A stretch of DNA of 64,000 bases from Deltaproteobacteria bacterium (lineage in GTDB: Bacteria; Desulfobacterota; Binatia; UTPRO1), in assembly GCA_020852955.1 (NCBI GenBank), contig JADYZW010000047.1, forward strand, positions 88,436-152,435, in the 5' to 3' direction. This document shows, one piece after another, positions 8,831 through 18,843 of the stretch (position 1 is the first letter of the stretch; the number at the start of each line of letters is the position of its first letter). Under the pieces are notes generated by a model. The model was not told the origin of the DNA. It worked only from the letters and a program-made list of their open reading frames with translations, and ran no database searches. The position numbers and the translations under genes are program-made.

Positions 8831-8887
8831 CGTGGATTCACCTCCTGGAGTTCAGCCGGTGGAGCGACCGACGCGGCCGCGATTCGC

Positions 8888-9304
8888 TTAGCGCTTACGG
8901 GACACCTCGACGTAGCGCATGCGCAGATCGTAGAGGATCGACGAGAGCAATTGATCCTCGGCGGCCTCGAGATTCCCCGTCGTCTTGTCGCGCAGGATGC
9001 CGAGGAGATCGATCAGCTCCTTGGCGGCCGACAGATCCGGTCCCCGCGCTGCCGCCGGATCCGGCACCTCCCCGAGACACATGAGGGCCTGCGTGGAGAG
9101 GCTGATGACGAACGTCGTGAAGTTCATCTCGTGCCGGGGCGGCAGGTCGTCCGCGGCGCCTCGGGGCTCGGCCGCGGCCGGCGGCGCCGGCTCGGGCGCC
9201 GGCGCCTCGCGCTTCTCTTCGGCCGGCTCCGCGTCGTCCACGAACCGGCGACGATCGGAAACCTTGAAGCCGCGCGCCGCCTGCTCTTCTTCGTCCTGGC
9301 TCAT
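8888..9304 (-). CDS. DUF1844 domain protein
   Basis: A 138-residue acidic protein. Residues about 1-57 are low-complexity, rich in Glu, Pro and Ala, and likely disordered. Residues about 58-130 match the DUF1844 family: MNFTTFVISLSTQALMCLGEVPDP, LIDLLGILRDKTTGNLEAAEDQLLSSILYDLRMRYVEV. The family is common in deltaproteobacteria, Acidobacteria and relatives; its function is unknown and it has no membrane segment. It starts 7 nt after the htpX stop, so the two are probably cotranscribed, placing it next to two quality-control proteases. No catalytic residues can be pointed to. Confidence 0.85.
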   Translation of the reverse strand: MSQDEEEQAARGFKVSDRRRFVDDAEPAEEKREAPAPEPAPPAAAEPRGAADDLPPRHEMNFTTFVISLSTQALMCLGEVPDPAAARGPDLSAAKELIDLLGILRDKTTGNLEAAEDQLLSSILYDLRMRYVEVSRKR

Positions 9305-9311
9305 CTGGCGT

Positions 9312-10181
9312 CTACCTGGCCGCGTGTCCGAGCTCGGCAGCGACCCGTTGCAGCCGTTCGATCCGTTGCTCGAGCGGCGGGTGGGTACTGAACAGGTTCC
9401 GCAGCGTCGAAGCGCGCAACGGATTGACGATGAACATGTGCGCCGTCTGCGGGCTCGCGTCGAGAGGGACCGCGGCCGAAGCCTCCGCGATCTTGCGCAG
9501 CGCCGAAGCGAGCGCCTCCGGGTCGCGCACGAGACGCGCTCCGGTGTCGTCCGCCTGGAACTCCCGCGACCGCGAAATCGCCATCTGGATCAGCATCGCG
9601 GCGAGCGGGGCGAGGATCATCATGACGACGAGACCGAGCGCGCCGCCGCCGCCGTCCCGCTCGTCGCGACGGCCGCCGCCGAAGAGCATCCCCCATTGCG
9701 CCATCCGGGCGAGCATCATGACGGCGCCCGCGAGCGTGGCGGCGATCGAGCCGATGAGGATGTCGCGGTTGATGACGTGGGCGAGCTCGTGCGCCAGCAC
9801 CCCCTGCAGCTCGCGCCGCGTGAGCAGCCGCTGGATGCCCGCCGTCACCGCGACGGCCGCGTGCTGCGGATTCCGACCCGTCGCGAACGCGTTCGGCGAC
9901 TCGCTCGGGATCCGGAAGAGCCGCGGCATCGGCATCTGATTCTGCTGCGCCAGCGTCTTGACGATGGCGTACAGCTCGGGGTCGTCCTGCTCGCGGATCT
10001 CCTGCCCGCCGTACATCGCGATGACGATGCGATCGGAGAACCAGTAGCTGCCGAGGTTCATGACCGCGGCGAACACGAGCGCCGTCGCGGCGCCCTGGGC
10101 CCCTCCCAGCAGCTGCCCGATCCAGACGATCAAGCCGGTGAGCGCCGCGAGGAGCACTGTCGTGCGCAACGTGTTGTTCAT
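9312..10181 (-). CDS. htpX: Membrane zinc metalloprotease HtpX
   Basis: A 289-residue M48 peptidase of the inner membrane that degrades damaged membrane proteins. Two N-terminal membrane helices (about 6-24 and 30-48) precede the cytosolic domain with FATGRNPQHAAVAVTAGI and the zinc site HELAH (131-135). Further membrane helices follow (LIGSIAATLAGAVMMLA, ALGLVVMMILAPLAAMLIQMAI) and the third ligand region SREFQADDTGARL. The frame is open upstream to 10343, but the ATG at 10181 has a GAGGT ribosome site and matches the family's N-terminus. HtpX and HtrA in one gene series suggest coordinated response to envelope stress; no regulator site is evident. Confidence 0.94.
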   Translation of the reverse strand: MNNTLRTTVLLAALTGLIVWIGQLLGGAQGAATALVFAAVMNLGSYWFSDRIVIAMYGGQEIREQDDPELYAIVKTLAQQNQMPMPRLFRIPSESPNAFATGRNPQHAAVAVTAGIQRLLTRRELQGVLAHELAHVINRDILIGSIAATLAGAVMMLARMAQWGMLFGGGRRDERDGGGGALGLVVMMILAPLAAMLIQMAISRSREFQADDTGARLVRDPEALASALRKIAEASAAVPLDASPQTAHMFIVNPLRASTLRNLFSTHPPLEQRIERLQRVAAELGHAAR

Positions 10182-10317
10182 GGAGCGACCTCGGTGATCC
10201 GGTGACGATTCCCGGGCAGGTGTTCCGACGAGGCGCCGGATCGCGGCGGGTGGCGGAGGACGCGGAGGACCCGCATCGGCGCGGCAAACGTGGCCATGCG
10301 ATGGATTCGCGAGGACG

Positions 10318-11238
10318 CTAATGCCGGGGCCTGGGGGTGTCAAGGTACGGCGGCGCAGCGAGCCATCCGAGACGCCCGCGGATCTCGGTCACGACCGCGT
10401 CGAGCGTGCGCCCCCCGACCTCGACCGCCGCGAGCCGCCCGCCGAGCGGTCGCCAGCGCGCCGCCCGCGTCGTCGTGAACACCACCACGCCGGCGCGGGC
10501 GAGGGCACCGGCGAGGTGGCTCATGCCCGAATCGTTGCCGACCCAGAAGGTGGCGCTCGCAATCAGGGCCGCGGCATCCGTGATGGCGAGGTGGACGAGG
10601 GGCGCCCGTCCGACCGCTCGCCACGCGTCGGCATGCGCCGACTCCGCCGGGCCGAGCAGCACCACGACCTCGCCGCCCGCCGCCTCCCACGCGTCGGAGA
10701 GTCGGCGGAAGCCCTCGAGCGTCCACATCTTCCCGGAGGCGCCTGCGCCAGGATGCAGCACGAGGCGCCGCGCCGCCTGACGCCGCCACGGGAGCGGCAG
10801 CGACGGCGGCGGCGCGGTCGCGCGCGGTACGGCGACGAGCGGCGCGACGCCGAGCGCGGTCGCGTAGTCGATGCTCGCATGGTGCGGGGCGTCCGCGCGG
10901 GGAACCTCGTGGAGCGCGAACGGGACGCCGAACGCCCCCAGGCGCCGGGAGAGCGCGCCGTCACGATCGCCCCGCCGAAGCCAGGCATGGATGCGATCGG
11001 CGGTCCGCAGGCGCTCCGCGAGCGCCGCCTCGAGCGCCGGTCCGAACAGCGAGCCCATCGCCGCGCCGTCCATCGGTGGCCCGAGCCCGGCCGTCGGGAG
11101 CACCATGCGAGCAACGGGGACGAGCGCGCGCTGCACGCTGAGGTCCACACGCTCCCCGCGCGCCGCGATCTCGGCGAGCGCTGGCGCGAGCATGCAGAGG
11201 TCTCCGAGCGCGCCCGGAAAGAGCACGACACGACGCAC
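10318..11238 (-). CDS. Glycosyltransferase family 9 (heptosyltransferase-like)
   Basis: A 306-residue GT-B fold protein starting [24 protein letters not shown], the typical N-terminus of ADP-heptose:LPS heptosyltransferases (WaaC/WaaF/RfaF class). The C-terminal half has the donor-binding [25 protein letters not shown] and a [24 protein letters not shown] segment, both conserved in GT9. The likely role is sugar addition to lipopolysaccharide core or another surface glycan at the cytoplasmic face. At 306 residues it is slightly shorter than WaaF (about 345), so acceptor specificity is uncertain. The start is a GTG. It is divergent from cysK with 57 bases between, and 136 bases upstream of htpX. 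Confidence 0.85.
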   Translation of the reverse strand: MRRVVLFPGALGDLCMLAPALAEIAARGERVDLSVQRALVPVARMVLPTAGLGPPMDGAAMGSLFGPALEAALAERLRTADRIHAWLRRGDRDGALSRRLGAFGVPFALHEVPRADAPHHASIDYATALGVAPLVAVPRATAPPPSLPLPWRRQAARRLVLHPGAGASGKMWTLEGFRRLSDAWEAAGGEVVVLLGPAESAHADAWRAVGRAPLVHLAITDAAALIASATFWVGNDSGMSHLAGALARAGVVVFTTTRAARWRPLGGRLAAVEVGGRTLDAVVTEIRGRLGWLAAPPYLDTPRPRH

Positions 11239-11256
11239 TCAGCGCCCCGCGCCGCG

Positions 11257-11286
11257 TTGACTGCCCCGGAAAGCCACGGCTATCAT
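11257..11286 (+). promoter_or_regulatory. Sigma70-type promoter of cysK, probably leaderless
   Basis: TTGACT at 11257-11262 and TATCAT at 11281-11286 are separated by 18 bases. The -10 box ends 9 nt before the ATG at 11296 and no ribosome binding site intervenes, so transcription should start within about 3 nt of the start codon. Confidence 0.55.
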
Positions 11287-11295
11287 TCGCCGCTC

Positions 11296-12231
11296 ATGTC
11301 GTCCGCGGTCACCGCCGACTCTCTCCTCGACCTGGTCGGCAACACCCCGGTCGTGCGGTTGAACCGCATCGTTCCCGAAGGATTCGCGGAGGTCTGGGCG
11401 AAGCTCGAGTCGTTCAACCCGGGCGGCAGCGTGAAGGACCGCATCTGCCTCGCCATGATCGAGGAGGCCGAGCGCACGGGCCGACTCCGTCCGGGCGCGA
11501 CGATCGTGGAGCCGACGAGCGGGAACACCGGCATCGGCCTCGCGCTCGTGTGCGCGATCAAGGGATATCGCCTCATCCTCACGATGCCGGACACGATGAG
11601 CGAAGAGCGTCGCAGCCTGCTCACCGCGTACGGCGCAACGCTCGTGCTCACGCCCGATACCCGGGGCATGCACGGCGCCATCCGCAAGGCGGAAGAGATC
11701 GTCACCGAGCATCCCGATTACTTCATGCCGCAGCAGTTCGCGAACCCGGCGAATCCGGAGGCGCACCGCCGGGCGACCGCGCGCGAGCTCCTCGGGCAGT
11801 TCGATCGGATCGACGCCTTCGTGGCAGGGGTCGGAACGGGCGGCACGGTGACGGGCGTCGGCGAGGTGCTGCGCGAGCGCATGCCCGGCATCCTCGTCGT
11901 CGCCGTCGAGCCCGCGGCTTCCCCGGTGCTCGCGGGCGGCGAGCCCGGATTCCACACGATCCAGGGTTGGGGCGCCGGCTTCGTACCCGAGATCCTCAAC
12001 ACGAAGGTGTACCACGAGGTGATGAGCGTAACGGACGCGGAGGCGGCGGCCTGCACGCGCCGCCTCGCCCGCGAAGAGGGCATCCTCGGCGGCATCTCTT
12101 GCGGAGGAGCATGCGTCGCCGCTTTGGAGATCGCGAAGCGCCTCGGACCCGGGAAGATCGTCGTGACGGTCTTCCCCGACACGGGCGAACGCTACCTCAC
12201 GACGGACCTCTTCCACGCCGAAGGCATCTGA
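11296..12231 (+). CDS. cysK: Cysteine synthase (O-acetylserine sulfhydrylase)
   Basis: A 311-residue fold-type II PLP enzyme that makes L-cysteine from O-acetyl-L-serine and sulfide in the cytoplasm. The PLP lysine is Lys47 in [10 protein letters not shown], the substrate loop is PTSGNTG (73-79), the phosphate-binding loop is [14 protein letters not shown], and GISCGGAC lies near the end. The length matches CysK/CysM. ATG 11296 is chosen because the frame upstream is only antisense to the GT9 gene and because a strong promoter ends 9 nt before it. It is monocistronic: ispD is convergent 31 nt downstream. CysK versus CysM or cystathionine beta-synthase-like specificity cannot be settled from sequence. 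Confidence 0.93.
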   Translation: MSSAVTADSLLDLVGNTPVVRLNRIVPEGFAEVWAKLESFNPGGSVKDRICLAMIEEAERTGRLRPGATIVEPTSGNTGIGLALVCAIKGYRLILTMPDTMSEERRSLLTAYGATLVLTPDTRGMHGAIRKAEEIVTEHPDYFMPQQFANPANPEAHRRATARELLGQFDRIDAFVAGVGTGGTVTGVGEVLRERMPGILVVAVEPAASPVLAGGEPGFHTIQGWGAGFVPEILNTKVYHEVMSVTDAEAAACTRRLAREEGILGGISCGGACVAALEIAKRLGPGKIVVTVFPDTGERYLTTDLFHAEGI

Positions 12232-12262
12232 CCCGGGCGGGCGGATCCCTGACGAGCGGCCC

Positions 12263-12943
12263 TCAGCCTCCGAGTTCCGCGACCACGCGCTCCGCCCACG
12301 CCAGGTCTTCCGGCGTCGTGATCTTGCGGTTGTCCGGATGGCCCGGCACGATCGCCACCTCGACGCCGAGGCGCTCGACCAGCGCAGCGTCATCGGTCGA
12401 AACCTGGTCACGCGGGGCAGCGCCGTGCGCCCGGCGAAGCAGATCGGCGGCGAAGGCCTGCGGCGTCTGCGCGAGCCAGAGGTCGTCGCGCCGGACGGTC
12501 GCGACGATCCGCCCCCCGCGCACGCGCTTCACCGTGTCGGGTACCGGCGTCGCGAGGATCGCAGCGCCCGTCGTCCGAGCCGCAGCGATGCACGCCGAGA
12601 CGTCGCCCGGCCGCACGAGCGGCCGGGCGGCGTCGTGCACGGCGACGATCGCGCACCCTGGATCGAGCGCCGCGATGCCGTTCGCAACCGAGAGCTGCCG
12701 CGCGGCGCCGGCCGACGCGAACCGGATCGGCAACGCGACGGGCGCGAGCATCCCGGCGCACCGTTCGCGCTCCTCGTCGGCGACGACCACGATCAGGCGC
12801 GCGACCCCGGGAACGCCGACGAAGCGGCTCGCGGTCACCGCGAGCATCGGACGTCCGCCGAGCAGCCGAAACTGCTTCGGAACGCCACCGCCGAACCGCC
12901 GGCCCGTACCCCCCGCGACGAGGATGACCTCGACGTCGGACAT
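12263..12943 (-). CDS. ispD: 2-C-methyl-D-erythritol 4-phosphate cytidylyltransferase
   Basis: A 226-residue enzyme of the MEP isoprenoid pathway that forms CDP-methylerythritol from CTP and MEP. The N-terminal CTP-binding loop LVAGGTGRRFGGGVPKQF (about 8-25), VAVHDAARPLVRPGDV, AQTPQAFAADLLRRA, TDDAALVERLGVEV and the final GHPDNRKITTPEDL are all conserved IspD segments. The ATG at 12943 is preferred over the in-frame GTG at 12952 because GAGG lies about 10 nt upstream of the former. It begins 12 nt after the carD stop; the carD-ispD pair is a known arrangement in deltaproteobacteria. ispF is not adjacent. Confidence 0.95.
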   Translation of the reverse strand: MSDVEVILVAGGTGRRFGGGVPKQFRLLGGRPMLAVTASRFVGVPGVARLIVVVADEERERCAGMLAPVALPIRFASAGAARQLSVANGIAALDPGCAIVAVHDAARPLVRPGDVSACIAAARTTGAAILATPVPDTVKRVRGGRIVATVRRDDLWLAQTPQAFAADLLRRAHGAAPRDQVSTDDAALVERLGVEVAIVPGHPDNRKITTPEDLAWAERVVAELGG

Positions 12944-12955
12944 CGAATCCACGCC

Positions 12956-13447
12956 TCAGTGGGCGAAGATCGTCTTCAGCTCCTCCATGATCTTGTCCTC
13001 GGAGTGCGACTTGGCGATCGCGAGTTCCTTCACCAGCAGGTTGCGCGCGGTGTCGAGCATCTTGCGCTCGCCGAACGACAGCTCTTTGTCGCCTTTGAGA
13101 ACGAAGAGATCGCGGAGCACCTTGGCGATTTCGAGGACCGATCCCGTCTTGATCTTCTCGGTGTACTCACGGTAGCGGCGATTCCACGTCTGCTGGTCGA
13201 TCTCGACCTTCTTGTCCCGCAGGATCTTGTACACCTTCGCGACCATGTCGCGACCGATGATGCGGCGCAGGCCCACGCTCCCGACGTTCTCGGTCGGAAT
13301 CATGATGGTCATGTCGCTGTCGAGGATGCGCAGCATGTAGAACTTGCGGGCGGTGCCGGAGATCGTCTTCGTCTGGATGCTCTCGATGACGCCGACGCCG
13401 TGCGCCGGATAGACGACCTTCTCACCGACCTTGAACGTATTGGTCAC
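12956..13447 (-). CDS. carD: CarD family transcriptional regulator
   Basis: A 163-residue RNA polymerase-binding regulator. The N-terminal Tudor-like RID domain (FKVGEKVVYPAHGVGVIESIQTK, FYMLRILDSDMTIMIPTENV) contacts the beta subunit, and the helical C-terminal domain (YKILRDKKVEIDQQTWNRRYREYTEKIKTGSV, LAIAKSHSEDKIMEELKTIF) contacts the upstream edge of the -10 element to stabilise open complexes. The start is a GTG with a GGAGGAG ribosome site about 6 nt upstream; the frame upstream of it is antisense to pyrD. A promoter lies 37-65 nt upstream. It is probably cotranscribed with ispD. Confidence 0.94.
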   Translation of the reverse strand: MTNTFKVGEKVVYPAHGVGVIESIQTKTISGTARKFYMLRILDSDMTIMIPTENVGSVGLRRIIGRDMVAKVYKILRDKKVEIDQQTWNRRYREYTEKIKTGSVLEIAKVLRDLFVLKGDKELSFGERKMLDTARNLLVKELAIAKSHSEDKIMEELKTIFAH

Positions 13448-13483
13448 GCGGCTCCTCCGTTGGGACCGACACTGCAGTCGCCA

Positions 13484-13512
13484 AGGGTAGCGGAATCCGC
13501 GCCATCCGTCAA
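13484..13512 (-). promoter_or_regulatory. Sigma70-type promoter of carD-ispD
   Basis: On the minus strand TTGACG (13507-13512) and TACCCT (13484-13489) are separated by 17 bases. The -10 box lies 36 nt upstream of the carD GTG, giving a leader of about 30 nt that includes the ribosome site. Confidence 0.5.
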
Positions 13513-13584
13513 TCGTTTTTTGGTGTCTCGACCCATCTAAGCGCTGGAATCCGCTTGCTTTCCGCCATGCCGCCGGTGCGTAAG

Positions 13585-14517
13585 TCACCGTCCCGGTGGC
13601 GCCCGCAAGGTGCCGATCCACTGATTCACGTCGGCATAGCCGCGCCGCCGTAGACCGGCCGCGATTCCCGCAGCGATCCGTTCGGTCGCCCGCGGATCGA
13701 CGAAGGACGCCGTGCCGACCTGGACCGCCCGGGCTCCTACCAGCAGGAACTCGAGGGCATCGTCGGCGTCGCCGATACCCCCCATGCCGATCACGGGGAT
13801 CTTCACCGCGCGCGCCGTGTCGTGGACCATCCGCAACGCGATCGGTTTGATGGCGGGCCCCGACAGGCCCCCGGTCCCGTTCGTCAGGACCGGCCGCCGC
13901 GTCTCGAGGTCGACGGCGAGGCCGACGAAGGTATTGACGAGGCTCACCGCGTCCGCGCCCTCCTCCTCGGCGACGCGCGCGATGCTCGTGATGTCGGTCA
14001 CGTTCGGGGAGAGCTTCACCCAGAGCGGCAACCGACACCGCGCCCGCACCGCACGGACGACCTGCCGGGTGAGATCCGGGTCGGTGGCGATGATCCGGCC
14101 CCATTCCCGCTTGTTCGGACAGGACACGTTGAGTTCGACGGCCGCGAGTCCGTCGGCGTCCGCGAGTCGCGCTCCCACTTCCGCAAACTCCTCGGGCACG
14201 TGCCCCCAGCAGTTGGCGACGATCGGAGTCCCGATCTCGCGGAGCAGCGGGAGCTTCTCCTCCACGAACGCGCGCACGCCGACGTTCTGGAGCCCGATCG
14301 CGTTCAGCAGGCCGCCCGCGGTCTCCAGGATCCGTGGCGCCGGGTGACCGCGGTGCGGCTCCAGCGAGAGCCCCTTCACCACGATCGCGCCGATCGCGGT
14401 GAGATCCGTGACGCCGGCGAACTCGAGCCCGTATCCGAAGGTCCCCGATGCGGCGATCACGGGGTTGCGCAACGTCAGCCCTCCGCCAACGTCGACCGCG
14501 AGATCGGGCTCAGCCAT
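13585..14517 (-). CDS. pyrD: Dihydroorotate dehydrogenase, class 1
   Basis: A 310-residue FMN-dependent TIM-barrel enzyme of pyrimidine synthesis. The N-terminal LRNPVIAASGTFGYGLEF, the catalytic-cysteine region LNVSCPNKREWG, LPLWVKLSPNVTDI, a NTFVGLAVDLETRRP segment, GGLSGPAIKPIALRMV and IGMGGIGDADDALEFLLVGARAVQVGTA are all class 1B-type. Class 1B enzymes are cytosolic and normally pair with an iron-sulfur PyrK electron-transfer subunit; pyrK is not present here, so the electron acceptor is unknown. Its first 8 bases overlap the end of rimI, so the two are probably coupled. Confidence 0.94.
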   Translation of the reverse strand: MAEPDLAVDVGGGLTLRNPVIAASGTFGYGLEFAGVTDLTAIGAIVVKGLSLEPHRGHPAPRILETAGGLLNAIGLQNVGVRAFVEEKLPLLREIGTPIVANCWGHVPEEFAEVGARLADADGLAAVELNVSCPNKREWGRIIATDPDLTRQVVRAVRARCRLPLWVKLSPNVTDITSIARVAEEEGADAVSLVNTFVGLAVDLETRRPVLTNGTGGLSGPAIKPIALRMVHDTARAVKIPVIGMGGIGDADDALEFLLVGARAVQVGTASFVDPRATERIAAGIAAGLRRRGYADVNQWIGTLRAPPGR

Positions 14518-14938
14518 CGCGCAGCGGCAGGCGTAGGATCAACGCGTCCTCGCCTCGTCCGTAGTAGTCGGGCCGCTCCCCGACCCGCTGGAAACCGAAG
14601 CGCGCGTACAGGCGGCGACCGGCGTCGTTGCTGCGGCGGACCTCCAACGTCACCGCCGCGGCACCGTGGCGTCGCGCCTCCTCGATCACTTCGGCCATGA
14701 GCGCCGCCCCGAGTCCGCGGCCGCGCGCACGGGCATCGACCGCCACGTTCAATACGTGCATCTCGTCGGCGACGACCCACCGACAGACGTAGCCGATGAC
14801 CCGCCCGGCGGCGTCACACCCGAGCAGAATACGCGAGAATCGCGCGTCCAGCTCCTGGAGGAAGAGCGGACCGGTCCAGGGATTCGCGAACGAGGCGCGC
14901 TCGATCGCCACGACCTCGGGCAGGTCTTCCGCGGCCAT
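14510..14938 (-). CDS. rimI: GNAT acetyltransferase RimI-like
   Basis: A 142-residue GNAT fold protein related to RimI, which N-acetylates ribosomal protein bS18. It shows AEDLPEVVAIERASFANPW, the acetyl-CoA loop ARGRGLGAALM, VTLEVRRSNDAGRRLYARFGFQRVGERPDYY and a C-terminal GRGEDALILRL. The ATG at 14938 is the first standard start; the preceding in-frame residues (SWVFRD) look like the rest of the first beta-strand, so the true start may be a little upstream at an unusual codon, or the strand may be shortened. It overlaps pyrD by 8 bases. A promoter is visible about 95 nt upstream. Confidence 0.85.
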   Translation of the reverse strand: MAAEDLPEVVAIERASFANPWTGPLFLQELDARFSRILLGCDAAGRVIGYVCRWVVADEMHVLNVAVDARARGRGLGAALMAEVIEEARRHGAAAVTLEVRRSNDAGRRLYARFGFQRVGERPDYYGRGEDALILRLPLRDG

Positions 14939-15033
14939 GTCGCGGAAGACCCACGAGCACGCCGACGCGAGAGGCGTACGAGCGCGCGCGACCTCCGTCG
15001 CATACCGGTCCCGACGATCCGCCAACGGACGCG

Positions 15034-15063
15034 ATTGTGCGCGCGCACGCGACGCACTGTCAA
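15034..15063 (-). promoter_or_regulatory. Putative promoter of rimI-pyrD
   Basis: On the minus strand a perfect -35 TTGACA (15058-15063) is followed 18 bases later by CACAAT (15034-15039). It faces the rimI start about 95 nt away and has no other gene to serve. Confidence 0.42.
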
Positions 15064-15157
15064 CGCGCGCGCGGTCCGCGAGGCCGCGTTGCCGGGCGCA
15101 TCGATCGTATGGTAGGCGACGCGCTCGATCGGTCCGCGGAAGCGCGGAAAGGGGTGG

Positions 15158-16267
15158 ATGCGAATGTCCAGGAGGCACCGCGCGGCGCTCGTCGTCGCGG
15201 CGACCGTCGTCGGGTGGATCGGGTGGATGGGGTGCGCCAACGCCGGTCACGTCCTGTTCGACGTCGCGGAGCGCCGACTCCTGGAATCCGCCGACGCGGA
15301 GGTCCCGGTCCCGCCCGGTCGTATCGCGGACCTGTTGCTCGTCGCCGTGCTGCGCGAGCGCATCGCGTCCGGCGACGTCTCGCTCGCGGACCGCGTGACG
15401 GTCCTGCCGGTCGCCGGGGATCGCGGACCCCACCTGAGCGCACAGGAACCGATCGAGGTCGGCGACCTCCTGCAGCTGCTCCTTCTCGGCGACTCGCGAA
15501 CGGCGGCGAAGACGCTCGCCTGGACGGCGGGTCCCAGCATCGGACGCTGCCTCGCGCGCATGCAGCAACTCGCCACACGGCTCGGCCTCGCCCGTACGAG
15601 TATCGCGGACGACTGGCCCTTCGCGGCGTCTCTCACGAACGTCGGGAGCGGTGGCCAGCGGGGAGCGACCACCGCCCGCGACCTCGGACGGCTCGCGTTG
15701 ACGGTGGTGACGGATGCCGAGCTGCGGCGACGGCTCGGCCTCGACGGCGTGCCGATCTCGAACGGCGGACTGATCGCGCGCGCCACCGACCCCTTGATCG
15801 CGGTGGAGTCCGGGACCGCAGCGCCGCCGGCGGCGACGAGCGCGCGGCTCGCGCTGGTGGAGCGCGACGGCCTCGAACTCCTCGTGGTGGCGGCCGGACC
15901 GTCCGCGACGGACGAGCTCACGACGACGATCGACCGCGCTTTCCAGCGCTACCGCCGGATCGAGCTCGTCCGCGAGGGGCAGGCCGTCGGACCGGCGGTG
16001 CGCGTGCACGGCGGCATCATCCCGACCTTCAAGGCCGTGGCCGCCGAAGGATGGGCGCTCACCACGCGTCAGACCTCGCCGCCGGCGCTCGCCTTTCGCC
16101 TGCAGCTGCCGACCGAGGTCGCGGCTCCCGTCGAGGTGCGGCAGCCGGTCGGCGAACTCGTCGTCGAGCAGGACGGCCGCCTGCTCGCCGTGGTGCCGCT
16201 GGTGGCGCCGCAGGCCATTGCGCCGAGCGGCTGGCTCGACACCGCCCACCGCGGCGACCTTCCCTGA
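15158..16267 (+). CDS. PBP5/DacA-like protein lacking the catalytic residues
   Basis: A 369-residue secreted protein with a signal peptide (about 5-29) that aligns along its length with D-alanyl-D-alanine carboxypeptidase PBP5: substrate-domain helices (PPGRIADLLLVAVLRERIASGDVSLADRVTV), QQLATRLGLARTSI, TTARDLGRLALTVV and a PBP5 C-terminal beta domain (PTFKAVAAEGWALTT to the end). The active-site motifs are gone. SxxK becomes Gly54-Arg-Ile-Ala57, SxN becomes Gly111-Asp-Ser113 and KTG becomes Glu217-Ser-Gly219. It should therefore not hydrolyse peptides and may bind peptidoglycan or a PBP. The frame is intact, so it is not a decayed gene. The start may also be the ATG at 15164. Confidence 0.8.
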   Translation: MRMSRRHRAALVVAATVVGWIGWMGCANAGHVLFDVAERRLLESADAEVPVPPGRIADLLLVAVLRERIASGDVSLADRVTVLPVAGDRGPHLSAQEPIEVGDLLQLLLLGDSRTAAKTLAWTAGPSIGRCLARMQQLATRLGLARTSIADDWPFAASLTNVGSGGQRGATTARDLGRLALTVVTDAELRRRLGLDGVPISNGGLIARATDPLIAVESGTAAPPAATSARLALVERDGLELLVVAAGPSATDELTTTIDRAFQRYRRIELVREGQAVGPAVRVHGGIIPTFKAVAAEGWALTTRQTSPPALAFRLQLPTEVAAPVEVRQPVGELVVEQDGRLLAVVPLVAPQAIAPSGWLDTAHRGDLP

Positions 16268-16288
16268 GCCGGCCACGCCGAGCGACGA

Positions 16289-16567
16289 TTACTCGGTGCG
16301 CCCCTTGTCGGGCGCGGCCTTGTCGCCTTCGTCACGCTGCGCCCGTCCGGTCTCACCGCGCGGCGTCCGTACGAGCGCTTCGAGATCGTACAGATACCAG
16401 GCATCGTCCACGCGATCATACCGCCAGACGCGGCCGGTCTGCGTGTCGAGCACGAACGTTCCTTGCTCGGCCGCACCGCCGAACGTATACCGCGCGTTCT
16501 CGTGGGCTTGCGCCTGCGCCGTCGACGCCGCCAGGAGCAGCAACGCCGCGACCAACCCGCCTCTCAT
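16289..16567 (-). CDS. Small secreted protein of unknown function
   Basis: A 92-residue protein with a clear signal peptide (MRGGLVAALLLLAASTAQAQA). The mature part is RYTFGGAAEQGTFVLDTQTGRVWRYDRVDDAWYLYDLEALVRTP followed by a charged tail rich in Asp, Lys and Arg. The 'VLDTQTGRVWRYD' stretch occurs in many small periplasmic proteins and resembles one blade of a beta-propeller or a lone beta hairpin. GAGG about 6 nt before the ATG at 16567 supports the start; the longer open frame upstream is antisense to groEL. It is convergent with the PBP5-like gene. I do not recognise a named family. Confidence 0.65.
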   Translation of the reverse strand: MRGGLVAALLLLAASTAQAQAHENARYTFGGAAEQGTFVLDTQTGRVWRYDRVDDAWYLYDLEALVRTPRGETGRAQRDEGDKAAPDKGRTE

Positions 16568-16688
16568 GGGGAACCTCGTCAAGCGCCTCGGATCGATCAT
16601 CGTGAACGGCGCAACTTGCGCCTGCTGTAGCCGAAGCGTTGTACCAGCGCAAGCGAGGACGCGCCGGGAACCCTCCCGATCCACGCCC

Positions 16689-16716
16689 TTGCATGCGCGG
16701 TCGGAATGCTTACACT
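16689..16716 (+). promoter_or_regulatory. Promoter of the solo groEL gene
   Basis: TTGCAT (16689-16694) and TACACT (16711-16716) are separated by 16 bases. The -10 box lies 49 nt before the groEL ATG, with AAAGGAG at 16751-16757 in the leader. No CIRCE-type inverted repeat is seen between promoter and start. Confidence 0.48.
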
Positions 16717-16765
16717 CGCTGCGCTCTCTCGTAACCGACCACGACACTCGAAAGGAGTTCCCATC

Positions 16766-18397
<1,632 letters not shown>

Positions 18398-18521
18398 GCC
18401 GTACGAAAGGCGAAGAGGACTGATCGATCGCCGGCGCTGGCTTGCGACCGTTGATTTTCTGTGCCAAACGCAGTCACGTGGAGCAACGCCGGGAGGCGTG
18501 CAACTCAAGGAGGTGAGAACG

Positions 18522-18776
18522 ATGCGGAACGGAACAATCAAGGTTGCCGGAATCGCGGCGGCGATCATGCTGACGTCGACGCTCGGCATGGGATGCGCGA
18601 AGGATTCGTCGAAAGCGCTGTCGGCGGCGGACCGCTCCGAAGCGGCCGCTGCGAAGGCCGAGTCCGCGGCGTCGCGCGCCGAGGCGGCGGCCGGCCGCGT
18701 CGAGGACGCGGCCCGTCGCGCCGAGGCGGCGGCTCAGAAGGCCGAAGCCATCTTCATGAAGCACATGCGCAAGTAA
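18522..18776 (+). CDS. Braun-type (Lpp/OprI-like) alanine-zipper lipoprotein
   Basis: An 84-residue lipoprotein. The signal peptide ends STLGMG|C, with the lipidated Cys at position 25, leaving a 60-residue mature chain close to the 58 of E. coli Lpp. Residues 42-76 are five uninterrupted heptads of the form Ala-Ala-x-Lys/Arg-Ala/Val-Glu-x, a trimeric coiled-coil pattern. The chain ends KHMRK, so the terminal Arg-Lys matches Lpp, whose last Lys is linked to peptidoglycan. It should tether outer membrane to cell wall. ATG 18522 follows a perfect AAGGAGGTGA (18507-18516); the GTG at 18498 is unlikely. A strong terminator follows, so it is monocistronic and probably abundant. Confidence 0.82.
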   Translation: MRNGTIKVAGIAAAIMLTSTLGMGCAKDSSKALSAADRSEAAAAKAESAASRAEAAAGRVEDAARRAEAAAQKAEAIFMKHMRK

Positions 18777-18809
18777 CGACTCCGGATCACGCAGGTGGAG
18801 TTCAGAAAG

Positions 18810-18840
18810 GGCGGCGTCCTTCGGGGCGACCGCCTTTTTT
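18810..18840 (+). terminator. Rho-independent terminator of the Lpp-like gene
   Basis: Arms GGCGG and CCGCC enclose a second 5-bp helix with a single bulged A, closed by a TTCG tetraloop (18810-18834), followed directly by six T (18835-18840). It lies 33 nt after the lipoprotein stop and also separates it from the convergent dehydrogenase. Confidence 0.9.
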
Positions 18841-18843
18841 GTC

